This document shows positions 7,338 to 16,428 of a DNA stretch of 37,463 nucleotides, piece after piece (position 1 is the first letter of the stretch; every line of letters starts with the position of its first letter). Source of the stretch: an uncultured Gammaproteobacteria bacterium. Lineage in GTDB: Bacteria > Pseudomonadota > Gammaproteobacteria > Pseudomonadales > Ketobacteraceae. Position numbers and translations under genes: made by a program. The stretch lies in contig CAJXZM010000049.1 of the NCBI GenBank assembly GCA_913063125.1, forward strand, positions 1-37,463, given 5' to 3'. The notes beneath the pieces were generated by a model. It saw nothing but the letters and a program-made list of their open reading frames with translations. It had not been told where the DNA came from and ran no database searches.

Positions 7338-8240
7338 TTAACCAATTCGCTGTAATAATTCTATCGAAGCATCAACTTCAACTTTTCGAATAGCGACACT
7401 TTCAATATTACAACCGACAGGAATACCCTTTTCGTCGGCAAACGCTTTTAATTCGCGCCAACTTTGTTCACAAAAATCCACTGACTTTTGAAGGATATCT
7501 TTGGAGTGAACAAGGTCATTTTCTAACCACCGAGGAACACTGATACCTAACCACTTCATAAATTGTAGGGTTTTTAGTGAGCCACAGGGTGTTAGCGTAA
7601 ATAAGATTGGTACCAACGGAATATCATGCTCTAAACCATAGTAATAATATTCCGATAAGAAATCTTTGGAGGCATTCACATCATAAACACCCTGAGATAC
7701 AAAAAAGCTACAACCCTGAGCTATTTTGTTAAACACGCGGATATGTTCATCCCCCTTGCTTTGATGACGCTCTGAAATCGTAACACCACCTAACAACAGC
7801 TCACTATTTGCAGCTTTCCTGAGTTGATAAGCGTCATTCATCGTCAAGGTAACACCCTGATTTTTAGAAGGTGACCCCACAAATACCGTTAGCACCTCTT
7901 CAGGGGATGCGCTTTTCATAAAGTCACGAATCTCGAATTCGCTGTACTTGCCAACAGAACGGTAAATTATTTTTGGAATAGATAGTGAATTCAAATGATT
8001 TTCACTATAAGCGTAGGCATCCAGCGTTTCCATATATGGGAATGGTCGCTCTACTGAGGTTCGAGACTTTTCATCTTGAATATCATAAAGAATCAAGCCA
8101 TCGACATTAAGGCCCTGTAAACGCTGAATCTGTTTTGCTGAGATGTCTTCAATCTTCTCAAGGCTTGTACCCTTTTTAGGAGGTGTTATCCCATAAAGCA
8201 CAATACCACTTTCTCTATTTTTGATTTTCTCAATCAGCAT
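7338..8240 (-). CDS. Methylenetetrahydrofolate reductase-like (MetF superfamily) protein
   Basis: ATG 8240 is used because GAGG lies six bases upstream; an in-frame TTG at 8252 is weaker. The 300-residue product has a TIM-barrel plan like MetF: YGITPPKKG (16-24), NVDGLILYDIQDE (45-57), GGVTISERH (151-159) and GCSFFVSQGVYDV (176-188), which corresponds to the MetF strand bearing 'F.TQ', then LVPILFTLTPCGS (209-221). The match is to a divergent COG0685 branch rather than to the classical MetF that reduces methylenetetrahydrofolate with FAD. The real substrate could be another folate or a methyl carrier. It lies 46 bases past the autotransporter stop on the same strand, which is probably incidental. 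I am fairly sure of the superfamily and unsure of the reaction. Confidence 0.6.
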   Translation of the reverse strand: MLIEKIKNRESGIVLYGITPPKKGTSLEKIEDISAKQIQRLQGLNVDGLILYDIQDEKSRTSVERPFPYMETLDAYAYSENHLNSLSIPKIIYRSVGKYSEFEIRDFMKSASPEEVLTVFVGSPSKNQGVTLTMNDAYQLRKAANSELLLGGVTISERHQSKGDEHIRVFNKIAQGCSFFVSQGVYDVNASKDFLSEYYYYGLEHDIPLVPILFTLTPCGSLKTLQFMKWLGISVPRWLENDLVHSKDILQKSVDFCEQSWRELKAFADEKGIPVGCNIESVAIRKVEVDASIELLQRIG

Positions 8241-8286
8241 TACATGCCTCAACTATTTGAAGTTCATACGTTTTAGCGCTCATACG

Positions 8287-11200
8287 TTAAAATTCGTATC
8301 GCCCACCCAACGTATAACTTTCACTCGTTCGGTCATCTTCTCCCAGTAATGTATCATATCGGAAGAAGCCCGATTTGCCCCCTGAAAACATCGCAGACAC
8401 AGAAAATGCAGCATTCATGTGATCCCGATCGGACTGTTGAGTTTCAATTGAAAACGACCCCGATGAAGGTGATTGAGCAAAAGCTGCTTCAATCTTTCGA
8501 GCGTCTTGATTGTATTCATGCACCCACTCTATCTCCAACGACGGAATGAAAACGGCCTTCTTCGTATTGAAAACATAAGCTGACTTAACACCAATAGCCG
8601 TTGCCAACGACTCATCCCTTTGTTCTGACAATGCTAATGCGTAAAAACTTCCTGTCTCTTCATAACTATCAATAATGGTATTGATATAGTCTATTCGACC
8701 AAACCCTGTTACTTGTAGTGGGCCCCTTACATAATCGTACCCGCCACCGACAGCAACACTATATTGGTGGCCATCAGGGCTAGCTGATATATTATGGGTG
8801 GACCCTAATACATCCATTTTACGCTTTATATCAAAATCATTTTCGGTATAACTGACAATCCAATCTGCATAGATTTTGTTATTAATAAAGTGGTTACCAA
8901 AAACCGTCAACGTGAGACTTGAGCTATCTTGAGACCCTGAATTTTGGTTAAAATCACTGTCTGAACCACCAAAACCAACGGCAACACCAACAATCATTTT
9001 TCGATTAATTCGATAATCAACGCCTGCGGTGATACCTTTACTACGTATGTCATAACCAAGGGAATCATCAACATCATCCTGCTCTCCTACTGAAAGGGTT
9101 CCGTTCACAAACGCCCCCCAAGGTGAATCCAACAACCCTCCTTCACCAGCTGCACCACCAACAGAAGCATCCAACATCGACTGCATCGCAGCAGGTAATG
9201 GTACATTCTCATCAAACAGCGACATATTTAATCCAGCAAGACTAACTTGATTGCGACCACCTCGTAGTTCCGACAAACGCTTTCGTAAATTCTGTAGCTG
9301 GTTACCCGCCAACGCTACAGCACTTTCAATTTGTGCTTCAACCGTTCTTGGTTGAATAATTGCTAATACTTGTTCAATTTCGGCCTCATCCAACTCACTG
9401 AGCTTGTTACACTCTGCTAGCGCACTTGCATCACTAGAACTCACGTTCGAACAGACGGAATCAATAGCATCAGCAACTTCTTTAACAGGGCTGTCGTCGG
9501 CAACAATATTTCCTAGCAGCTCTTTCGCAAAAATAACTACACCAGCTGAATCGGCAGCTTCTTTAATTTGCACACCTCCAACTAGCGAGTCCGGATCTAA
9601 CACCAAAGAGAAAAATTCGCCATCAAGGTCACCATCAGCATCACCAGATGAATCTGGGCTAATGCTGACCGTCAATGTTTTGATGCCAACTTCACCATCG
9701 AGCCACGTCACAACGTTATCGCCAGGTAGGGAAAAATCGTTACTATCCGCTGGCGATATTCCAACGCCCGGCTCATCAGCAACTAATACAAATGATACGT
9801 TCACTTCTACCAGCCCTACACCGGTTCCTGTTCTTAAAAAACCTACATCAATAAAGCCAGTCTCTTCCGCTGCCCTGTACGTTGTACTGGTGAATCCTAT
9901 TGAATCCAATTCAGTAATACCGCCATCGACAATAGTCACTTGTGTCGAAGTATTTGTACCCAAATTGCTCCCTATCGACGTCGCGTTAATAGATAACGTA
10001 AACGTTTCAGCCTCTTCAACGGTAATATCCGCAATAATCGGAATATTTATCTCTTTTAACCCAATTTCACCATCAATCCAATTAACCGTAACTGAAGCTC
10101 CAAATATAAAATCCATACCTTCCGATGCTGTTTCTTCGGCAGCAAGTTCTACAATGGCTGACGCGGCGCCAATACCATTACCCACTCGTTGTACTTGCAC
10201 AACGACTGAACCACCACCTTCTGTCATTGAATACGTTGTCGCTACAAAGCTAACATCATCAACAGGCACAACATCGGTAATCGTTACCTGTGTTGATACA
10301 GGAGATACTTGATTTAGATTTGTCGACGACGCACCTAGTAACAGAGAAAATGTCTCATCACCTTCAACTAGCAAGTCCGACAAAATAGGTATGCTAATAT
10401 CTTTTGTACCTGTTTCACCCGCCCCCCAATTCACCGTCACCGCCGAAGCAAAGGTGAAATCTACACCTTCTGACGCAGTCTCTACAGCTCCAAGCTCAAC
10501 AATCACAGATGCTGCTCCAACACCACTCCCCACTCGTTGCACCTGTACAACTACTGAACCATTTCCTTCTGTCGTTGAATACGCTGTCGTCGCAAAGCTA
10601 ACATCATCAACAGGCTCAACGTCGGTAATCGTTACCTGTGTCGACACTGGGGATGCTTGGTTTAGATTCGTCGGCGACGTACCTAGTAACAATGAAAATG
10701 TCTCATCACCTTCAATCAGCAAGTCCGGCGAAACGGGAATACTAATATCTTTTGTACCTGTTTCACCGTCGCTCCAATTCACCGTTACAACCGAAGTAAA
10801 CGTAAAATCTACACCTTCTGATGCAGTCTCTACAGCCCCCAGCTCAACAATCACAGATGCTGCCCCAACACCATTACCAACACGTTGCACTTGCACTACA
10901 ACTTCACCAGCCTCCTCTGCAACTGAATACGTTGAAGCCACAAAGCTCACCTCATCTATAAACACCACATTGGTGATAGAGACTTCAGTTGAAGTTATGT
11001 TTCCTAGCACCAAGTTGTTTTCAGAGGTTAATCCTAAGGCAATACTTTCAGTGCTTTCTAACGCATCAGTATCATGGGTAATCGGAATCGTAACCGTTTT
11101 ATTTCCGACCTCACCAGAGGCCCAGTTTACCGTAGTTAGATTAGTAAAGGTAAAATCAGAACCTTCCGTCGCCGTTGAAGATCCCGTATTAAGGAGTAAA

Positions 11201-12294
11201 GCAACAGACGCTGCTCCTGACCCTGTTCCAAAACGAGCCACCTCTACAACAACACTTCCCCCATCCTCTGATACCGTATATGTCGATTGTACAAAACTCA
11301 CAGCGTCTGTTGCTGCTATGCTGAAAGCTATATCCGAACCTTCATATACAGCACCACCCGTTGTATTGGTGAACGTTACAAAAAGAGATTCTAGAGGTTC
11401 AACCGACGTATCTTCATTAATAGAAACGCTAACTGTTTTATTAGCAGTATCCCCTGCTGCCCAGGAAATGGTGGTTTGGGATAAACTAAAATCAGATGCA
11501 TCCGCTGTTGAAGCTACAGACCTTGATACTTGAATGCTAATAGCCTCCTGACTACTGCCGGTTCGTGTTAACGTAATAGTAGCCGAACCGCCTTCAGCTA
11601 TAGTCGAACTGGACGATGACGCATTAATAACAGATTTAGGAGAAGTCCCCGAATCAACTAACACCATCACTCTTGCTGTTTGCCCATTGACCGCATCAAC
11701 GGTATAAGTAAAAACATACGTACCGGCAGACAGCCCCGTTGCATCAAATGTAAAAACACCGGAGCCACTACCAGCAGTTAAGACACCTGCAGGCAAAGTA
11801 GAATCATCTATATTCACAGAAAATTCACTCGCTGAAATAGTATCGTTACTTAATACATTAAACGTAACGGTATTACCTCCCGTCACAAAATAGGTATCAT
11901 CTAGCAATTTGTCCGAGCTACCTGCTGTCACCTCAATCGAAACAAACGCTTCCGACGAACCGTTCGTATCCGCCACCGTATAGTTGAATTCAATCGTGCC
12001 TGTCGTAAATCCTGCATCAGGGGTAACTTCTAAGTACGGGATTCCTTCTGATGGATGAAACACATTCACAGCGGCGTTGCCCGAGAATATCTGACCGACA
12101 AAAAGATTGACGTTCCTAAAATCACTCTCAACGTCGTCATTATCAGTAACATGAACATTTAACGGAGACTCATCCGCAGTACTAAATGAATAAGTGTCAT
12201 TAATAGCAACTGCAGCATTTGCTGAGCCACTAATCAATGCGCCTAAAGCTGCAACTAAAAGAAATACCCAACGATTAATACTCATCCGTTCCAT
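8287..12294 (-). CDS. Calx-beta repeat autotransporter (type Va-like surface protein)
   Basis: A 1335-residue exported protein. The N-terminus is a signal peptide (residues 1-27; hydrophobic FLLVAALGALISG, then SANA-AVA). Two Ig/cadherin-like units follow (about 28-123 and 128-214; INDTYSF and LDDTYFV). Six Calx-beta domains lie at about 220-328, 331-442, 447-559, 564-674, 679-789 and 797-922, each opening with SF..TTYS..E.G and carrying acidic DE turns expected to bind calcium. A linker holds two cysteines (C948, C962), likely a disulphide, then a helical stretch (970-1010). The C-terminal ~285 residues (SPWGAFVNG onward) are an autotransporter beta-barrel ending in the expected terminal Phe (GRYEF). 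ATG 12294 has an AGGTGG ribosome site. A role in adhesion or cell contact is inference from the domains; no chaperone or protease partner is nearby. Confidence 0.88.
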   Translation of the reverse strand: MERMSINRWVFLLVAALGALISGSANAAVAINDTYSFSTADESPLNVHVTDNDDVESDFRNVNLFVGQIFSGNAAVNVFHPSEGIPYLEVTPDAGFTTGTIEFNYTVADTNGSSEAFVSIEVTAGSSDKLLDDTYFVTGGNTVTFNVLSNDTISASEFSVNIDDSTLPAGVLTAGSGSGVFTFDATGLSAGTYVFTYTVDAVNGQTARVMVLVDSGTSPKSVINASSSSSTIAEGGSATITLTRTGSSQEAISIQVSRSVASTADASDFSLSQTTISWAAGDTANKTVSVSINEDTSVEPLESLFVTFTNTTGGAVYEGSDIAFSIAATDAVSFVQSTYTVSEDGGSVVVEVARFGTGSGAASVALLLNTGSSTATEGSDFTFTNLTTVNWASGEVGNKTVTIPITHDTDALESTESIALGLTSENNLVLGNITSTEVSITNVVFIDEVSFVASTYSVAEEAGEVVVQVQRVGNGVGAASVIVELGAVETASEGVDFTFTSVVTVNWSDGETGTKDISIPVSPDLLIEGDETFSLLLGTSPTNLNQASPVSTQVTITDVEPVDDVSFATTAYSTTEGNGSVVVQVQRVGSGVGAASVIVELGAVETASEGVDFTFASAVTVNWGAGETGTKDISIPILSDLLVEGDETFSLLLGASSTNLNQVSPVSTQVTITDVVPVDDVSFVATTYSMTEGGGSVVVQVQRVGNGIGAASAIVELAAEETASEGMDFIFGASVTVNWIDGEIGLKEINIPIIADITVEEAETFTLSINATSIGSNLGTNTSTQVTIVDGGITELDSIGFTSTTYRAAEETGFIDVGFLRTGTGVGLVEVNVSFVLVADEPGVGISPADSNDFSLPGDNVVTWLDGEVGIKTLTVSISPDSSGDADGDLDGEFFSLVLDPDSLVGGVQIKEAADSAGVVIFAKELLGNIVADDSPVKEVADAIDSVCSNVSSSDASALAECNKLSELDEAEIEQVLAIIQPRTVEAQIESAVALAGNQLQNLRKRLSELRGGRNQVSLAGLNMSLFDENVPLPAAMQSMLDASVGGAAGEGGLLDSPWGAFVNGTLSVGEQDDVDDSLGYDIRSKGITAGVDYRINRKMIVGVAVGFGGSDSDFNQNSGSQDSSSLTLTVFGNHFINNKIYADWIVSYTENDFDIKRKMDVLGSTHNISASPDGHQYSVAVGGGYDYVRGPLQVTGFGRIDYINTIIDSYEETGSFYALALSEQRDESLATAIGVKSAYVFNTKKAVFIPSLEIEWVHEYNQDARKIEAAFAQSPSSGSFSIETQQSDRDHMNAAFSVSAMFSGGKSGFFRYDTLLGEDDRTSESYTLGGRYEF
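9928..10956 (-). repeat. Three tandem ~348-bp coding repeats in the Calx-beta autotransporter
   Basis: Calx-beta units 3, 4 and 5 repeat with a period of 348 bp (116 codons): the same VDFTF-encoding DNA recurs at about 10113, 10461 and 10809. Units 3 and 4 share long identical protein segments (VVVQVQRVG, AASVIVELGAVETASEGVDF, TGTKDISIP, GDETFSLLLG) with mostly synonymous or no base changes. Unit 5 is clearly related but more diverged. This points to recent duplication or gene conversion, and to likely length variation by recombination. Confidence 0.85.
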
Positions 12295-12411
12295 TATCTT
12301 CCACCTAACTGTTTTCTAGATAAACCAAGCCTTAAAAATTATTGTTGGAGCGTACAGCACTCTGGCGATAGGTTAAAGATCATATTGAAGATAAAAAATG
12401 GTAATAATTAC

Positions 12412-12456
12412 AAACCAATACGCCTTAGGTAAAATTCACATAAAGCGTATTGGTTT
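12412..12456 (-). terminator. 12-bp perfect inverted repeat downstream of moeA
   Basis: AAACCAATACGC (12412-12423) and GCGTATTGGTTT (12445-12456) are exact reverse complements with a 21-base loop, beginning six bases past the moeA stop. On the moeA transcript the stem ends in GGUUUG followed by AU-rich sequence with a six-U run about 15 bases further on. It is probably a terminator or 3'-end stabiliser for the moa-moe transcript; the displaced U-run makes this uncertain. Confidence 0.5.
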
Positions 12457-12461
12457 CCTGA

Positions 12462-13688
12462 CTAATACAATAAATCATTGTAAGGCATAAACATGACAGC
12501 CTGGCCCTGCTGTATGGTTTGACCAATCGGCGCTAACACCAACCCATTCCCCCAACATGTTGACGAAAGCACGCCAGAGCTTTGGTTTGGGTATGTATTC
12601 ACCATCATCGTGCCATCAACAACCTCTGCATTAGCCCGCAAATACTCTTGACGCATACCCGCTTTTTTATGAGAAAAATTTGCCGGTAATGTGAACGTAG
12701 GTGTTGATATATTGCCAACCCCCTGCTTTGTTAACAGATAAGGACGACACAGCAGTAAAAAGGTAGCAAATGCTGCAACGGGGTTTCCTGGTAATGCTAA
12801 AAGCGGCGTCCCCTTAACATCACCAAACGCAAAGGGTTTGCCCGGTTTAATGGCAAGTTTCCATAAGTTCAAACGGCCCAGTTTTTCAATAGCAAGTTTA
12901 ACATGGTCCTCTTCTCCAACAGACACCCCTCCACTGCTAATAATGCAGTCAGCACTCGATGCTTCTATTAGCGCTTCTTCTGTTGCGTCAAACGTATCAG
13001 CAACCACACCTAAATCAACAACCTCAAAGTGTAACGCTTGCAATAAACCCCGTAAGGTATATCGATTGGAATTAAAGATGGTCCCTGGGCGAGCAGGCTC
13101 ACCGGGTTCGATTAGCTCATCCCCCGTTGACAACAACGCCACTTTTAATGGCTTATAAACAGGAACCGAACCAACTCCAACAGAAGCAAGCAAACCCAAT
13201 TCTTGCGGACGTAACCGCTGACCTTTAGAGACAACAACACTGCCTTTAAGTATATCCTGCCCCTGATCCCGAATATTATCCCTAAGCGCTAACATCGGTG
13301 GCAATAGCACGCATCCATCTTGTTCACTGCAGCTTTCTTGCATTACAACGACATCAGCCCCCTCTGGCACCTCTGCACCGGTAAAAATTCGTGCCGCCGT
13401 TCCAGGTTCTAAAGCCTCAGGCACGACACCTGCCGGCACTCTTTGGCTGACAGGAAGCATTCCATCAACAGCCTTTTCTAAATCAGCAAGTGCCAAACAA
13501 TAGCCGTCCATCGCACTATTATCTGTTGGAGGTACATCAACAAACGAAACAATATCTTGAGCAACCACCTTACCCAAGCAACCAACAAGTGGAACCTCGA
13601 TAACACTTGTTACCGATTTCACATCCGCCAATATAGTTTTTAATGCCTGTTCGATAGGCATTAAACCTGGGCGATCACAGTAACTCAT
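12462..13688 (-). CDS. moeA: Molybdopterin molybdotransferase MoeA
   Basis: MoeA inserts molybdate into adenylated molybdopterin to give active cofactor in the cytoplasm. All hallmarks are present in 408 residues: PPTDNSAMDGY (53-63) with catalytic-site D61, GTAARIFTGAEVPEGADVVV (96-115), LSTGDELIEPG (186-196), NSNRYTL (206-212), SSGGVSVGEEDH (251-262), KPGKPFAFG (281-289) and LPGNPVAA (299-306). Length is normal (E. coli 411). The start ATG overlaps the stop of moaB (ATGA), indicating translational coupling in a moaA-moaB-moeA operon. A hairpin follows the stop. Confidence 0.95.
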   Translation of the reverse strand: MSYCDRPGLMPIEQALKTILADVKSVTSVIEVPLVGCLGKVVAQDIVSFVDVPPTDNSAMDGYCLALADLEKAVDGMLPVSQRVPAGVVPEALEPGTAARIFTGAEVPEGADVVVMQESCSEQDGCVLLPPMLALRDNIRDQGQDILKGSVVVSKGQRLRPQELGLLASVGVGSVPVYKPLKVALLSTGDELIEPGEPARPGTIFNSNRYTLRGLLQALHFEVVDLGVVADTFDATEEALIEASSADCIISSGGVSVGEEDHVKLAIEKLGRLNLWKLAIKPGKPFAFGDVKGTPLLALPGNPVAAFATFLLLCRPYLLTKQGVGNISTPTFTLPANFSHKKAGMRQEYLRANAEVVDGTMMVNTYPNQSSGVLSSTCWGNGLVLAPIGQTIQQGQAVMFMPYNDLLY

Positions 13689-14230
13689 GATCGACTCTCA
13701 CACTCAGCAGTCGCCTGCCGATGCTTGGTAATTAGTGCTACAAAGTTACATGGTCGATTAGTGGCATCCAATTGATCTTTGATCACGCCATTCCATGCGG
13801 TTTTACAAGCGCCTGTAGAGCCCGGCATAACAAAAATAACCGTCGCATTCGCCAATCCAGCAAGGGCTCTAGATTGTATTGTCGAAGTGCCAATTTCATC
13901 ATAAGAAACCTGGCGAAACAGCTCGCCGTAACCTTTGACCTCTTTATCGAACAAAGGTAATACCGCTTCAGGTGTACTATCTCGCTCAGAAAAACCTGTC
14001 CCCCCGGTGATCAAAATTGATTCAACGGCCTTATCTGCGACCCACTGCGATACAACAGATCTGATCTGATAAATATCATCAGTCACTATCTTTTTATCGG
14101 CCAACACATGCCCCGATACCGTTAAGCTTTCAACTAAGCTACTACCAGAAGTGTCATTGTCTTCCGTACGAGTATCAGAGACGGTTAAAACAGCAATATT
14201 AACGGGTACAAATTCTTTACTAGCGGACAT
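13685..14230 (-). CDS. moaB: Molybdopterin adenylyltransferase-family protein MoaB
   Basis: A 181-residue MoaB/Mog-family protein. Visible motifs are AVLTVSDTRTEDNDTSG (14-30), SILITGGTGFSERDSTPEA (nucleotide and pterin-binding GGTG..RD) and MPGSTGACKTAW near the C-terminus. In organisms where MoaB is the adenylating enzyme it prepares molybdopterin for MoeA; in enterobacteria Mog does this and MoaB's role is less clear. The adjacent moeA, overlapping by four bases, fits the adenylate-then-insert order. It lies 81 bases after moaA. No mog is seen in the window, so MoaB probably provides the activity. Confidence 0.93.
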   Translation of the reverse strand: MSASKEFVPVNIAVLTVSDTRTEDNDTSGSSLVESLTVSGHVLADKKIVTDDIYQIRSVVSQWVADKAVESILITGGTGFSERDSTPEAVLPLFDKEVKGYGELFRQVSYDEIGTSTIQSRALAGLANATVIFVMPGSTGACKTAWNGVIKDQLDATNRPCNFVALITKHRQATAECESRS

Positions 14231-14311
14231 AAGTTTCTCTATTTTCCGTTCACGGGATCTATTGACTATCGGGCTCCACAGGCGTCGAGCTTTACCGCTT
14301 TATTACCAAGG

Positions 14312-15304
14312 TTAGCCACCGGTCATATTCATAAAACGTACAAGCTGTGGCTCTTCATTCAAATCAAAATGATGACGTTCTGGTTTGATGTTCATGGCAT
14401 CCATCAGCACCTGCTTAATCTCATCATCGCTGCGTTGCTGACGTAATAATGGCCGTAAATCAACGGAATGTTCATTGCCTAAACACAATAGCAACCGACC
14501 ATCAGAAGTAAGCCTCACTCGATTACAAGTACTGCAGAAATTATTGGAATGCGGAGAAATAAACCCAATGCGCGTATTACTGCCTTCTAAATCAAAATAT
14601 TTGGCGGGCCCACCGCTGTCTTTGGTGCTCGCAATGAGAGAGTATTCTTGTTCAATAACATGTCGCAGTTCAACCGATGACATAAAACTCTCAGCGCGAT
14701 CATAGGCCAACGTAGTTCCAAGCGGCATCTCTTCGATAAATGAAATATCAATACCACGTTCTTTTACATATCGAATGAGCGGGATAATTTCATCTTCATT
14801 TCGCCCCTTAATAATGATGGAATTGATTTTAATACGATCAAAATCTGCTTCAATAGACGCTTCAATACCTTGAAGTACGGGTTCTAACTTTCCGGTTCGA
14901 GTAATTTGCTTGAATCGATCGGCTTTCAAGCTATCCAAACTTATGTTAATTCTACGTACACCGGCATTTTTTAAAGGTTTGGCTAACGATTTTAACATTG
15001 ATCCGTTGGTGGTAAGCACCAGTTCACGCAACCCTTCTAGTGCACCAAGAGGTTCAATTAACGCCATTATATTACGACGAATAAGTGGCTCACCCCCGGT
15101 TAAACGAATCTTTTCCACACCAAGGTCAACAAAATTGGAACAAATCCGTAGCTGCTCCTCTAGAGTAAGTATTTGGTCCCGGGGCAGAAAGGTCATATCT
15201 TCCGCCATGCAGTACACACACCGGTAATCACAACGATCTGTCACCGACAGCCGCAAATAATTAACTCGACGCCCAAACTGATCAACTAACTGTTTGTTTA
15301 CCAT
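14312..15304 (-). CDS. moaA: GTP 3',8-cyclase MoaA (radical SAM)
   Basis: MoaA starts molybdenum-cofactor synthesis by converting GTP to the cyclic dihydro-GTP precursor with MoaC. From ATG 15304 the protein is 330 residues, the usual length, beginning VNKQLVDQFGRRVNYLRLSV. An ATG 32 codons upstream (15400) is also open but would add residues foreign to the family. The radical-SAM cluster is CDYRCVYC, the GGEP motif is LTGGEPLIRR, and the second C-terminal cluster is FCSTCNRVRLTSDGRLLLC (Cys-x2-Cys-x13-Cys). The protein ends in the conserved Gly-Gly needed for activity (NMTGG). Ribosome sites are weak for both starts. The operon continues with moaB and moeA; moaC, moaD and moaE are not in the window. 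Confidence 0.93.
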   Translation of the reverse strand: MVNKQLVDQFGRRVNYLRLSVTDRCDYRCVYCMAEDMTFLPRDQILTLEEQLRICSNFVDLGVEKIRLTGGEPLIRRNIMALIEPLGALEGLRELVLTTNGSMLKSLAKPLKNAGVRRINISLDSLKADRFKQITRTGKLEPVLQGIEASIEADFDRIKINSIIIKGRNEDEIIPLIRYVKERGIDISFIEEMPLGTTLAYDRAESFMSSVELRHVIEQEYSLIASTKDSGGPAKYFDLEGSNTRIGFISPHSNNFCSTCNRVRLTSDGRLLLCLGNEHSVDLRPLLRQQRSDDEIKQVLMDAMNIKPERHHFDLNEEPQLVRFMNMTGG

Positions 15305-15519
15305 AGGTTTTTTACTCAAAGCGCGACAATAACCGGTCAACTGCTTACTACGAACATTGGCATATAGAATACCAATAGATAAGCAAACAGATCCCGACAT
15401 AGATCAACTAGAACCTCTATTTTATAAGAGAAATGGGGGTAATATCTTCCTTAAATTTTCTGGGGGAATTGCAGTTCGTAACCGGTAAAGATAAATCTTA
15501 AGCGTCCAAAAAAAGCAAG

Positions 15520-16425
15520 TTACTTTTCTAACTCCCTGGCTTTCACATATTGCCAACCTTCTTCCATTCTTTTCAAATCAGCACCCTCTAACGTTTCCCC
15601 GTGATCAGCCAAGAAACGCTCAACCCCTTGAAAACGACGTTGAAATTTATCATTTGCTTTTTTCATCAGTATTTCAGCATCTAATTTGGCAAAACGCGCA
15701 ACATTCACCGTGCTAAATAATACATCACCAATTTCATCTGCTACCGCATCAATGTCCCAACCATCCCTAGGGCCAAGCAACTCATGTTTTAGCTCGTCGA
15801 CCTCTTCTTGCAGCTTATCTACCACCAACTCCATAGATGGCCAATCAAACCCTTTTTTAGCGACTTTCTTTTGGATTTTCTGTGATCTTAGCAAAGGCGC
15901 CATGCCCTCAGGAATATCGGCCAAAATAGACTTATCAGCCATACTCTCATCACCTTGGTTTTGAGACTGTGCTTTCTCTAATTTTTCTGCTGCTTTAATA
16001 AGGTCCCATTGTGATGAAACATCCCCACCTTGTGGAACCACCTCCGATCTAACACCTATACAGCTATGCAAAGTTCCTTCTGGGAACACATGAGGATGCC
16101 TGCGCACAAGCTTTGCCACTAATCCATCAGCAACATCGTGTAAATCAAACCTGCCTTCTTCTGTGGCTATTTGGGCATAAAAAAATACTTGGAAGAGCAA
16201 ATCACCTAATTCTTCTTTTAGATGATTGAAGTCGCCCTTTTCAATTGCATCAACTACTTCATAGGTTTCTTCAATAGTAAACGGCACAACAGATTTGTAC
16301 GTTTGCTTAATATCCCACGAGCACCCAGTATCTTTATCCCGTAAACGGGCCATTAAATATTCGACCCTCTGCATGGGGGTCATTTCTTCCAAACCCATTG
16401 CACTTATAGCTTTAATATCAAGCAT
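15520..16425 (-). CDS. mazG: Nucleoside triphosphate pyrophosphohydrolase MazG
   Basis: MazG hydrolyses NTPs or dNTPs to the monophosphate and pyrophosphate, and in E. coli lowers ppGpp. Two MazG helical domains are present: the first at about 20-110 (DKDTGCSWDIKQTYKSV, then EETYEVVDAIE and LKEELGDLLFQVFFY) and the second at about 185-280 (KIQKKVAKKGFDW, EEVDELKHEL, ADEIGDVLFSTVNVARF), each with the EExxE / ExxD metal motif. At 301 residues it is longer than E. coli MazG (263); the extra lies in the linker between domains (about 120-170, rich in E, Q and K). ATG 16425 is preferred to the adjoining GTG because GGAGG, at the end of relA, lies seven bases upstream. It abuts relA, as in E. coli apart from mazEF, which is missing here. 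Confidence 0.93.
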   Translation of the reverse strand: MLDIKAISAMGLEEMTPMQRVEYLMARLRDKDTGCSWDIKQTYKSVVPFTIEETYEVVDAIEKGDFNHLKEELGDLLFQVFFYAQIATEEGRFDLHDVADGLVAKLVRRHPHVFPEGTLHSCIGVRSEVVPQGGDVSSQWDLIKAAEKLEKAQSQNQGDESMADKSILADIPEGMAPLLRSQKIQKKVAKKGFDWPSMELVVDKLQEEVDELKHELLGPRDGWDIDAVADEIGDVLFSTVNVARFAKLDAEILMKKANDKFQRRFQGVERFLADHGETLEGADLKRMEEGWQYVKARELEK

Positions 16426-16428
16426 CAC

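Noticed and set aside
9404..11533. Two long plus-strand open frames (302 and 380 codons) opposite the Calx-beta gene
   Set aside because: They are antisense to the tandem repeats and give repetitive Ser/Thr/Pro-rich products. The minus-strand frame has a signal peptide, recognised domains and a ribosome site, so these are composition artefacts.
15305..15519. Possible molybdenum-cofactor riboswitch upstream of moaA
   Set aside because: I looked for a conserved Moco RNA pattern in the minus-strand leader and could not recognise one. A TATAAAAT box near 15420 might be a -10 element but has no convincing -35.
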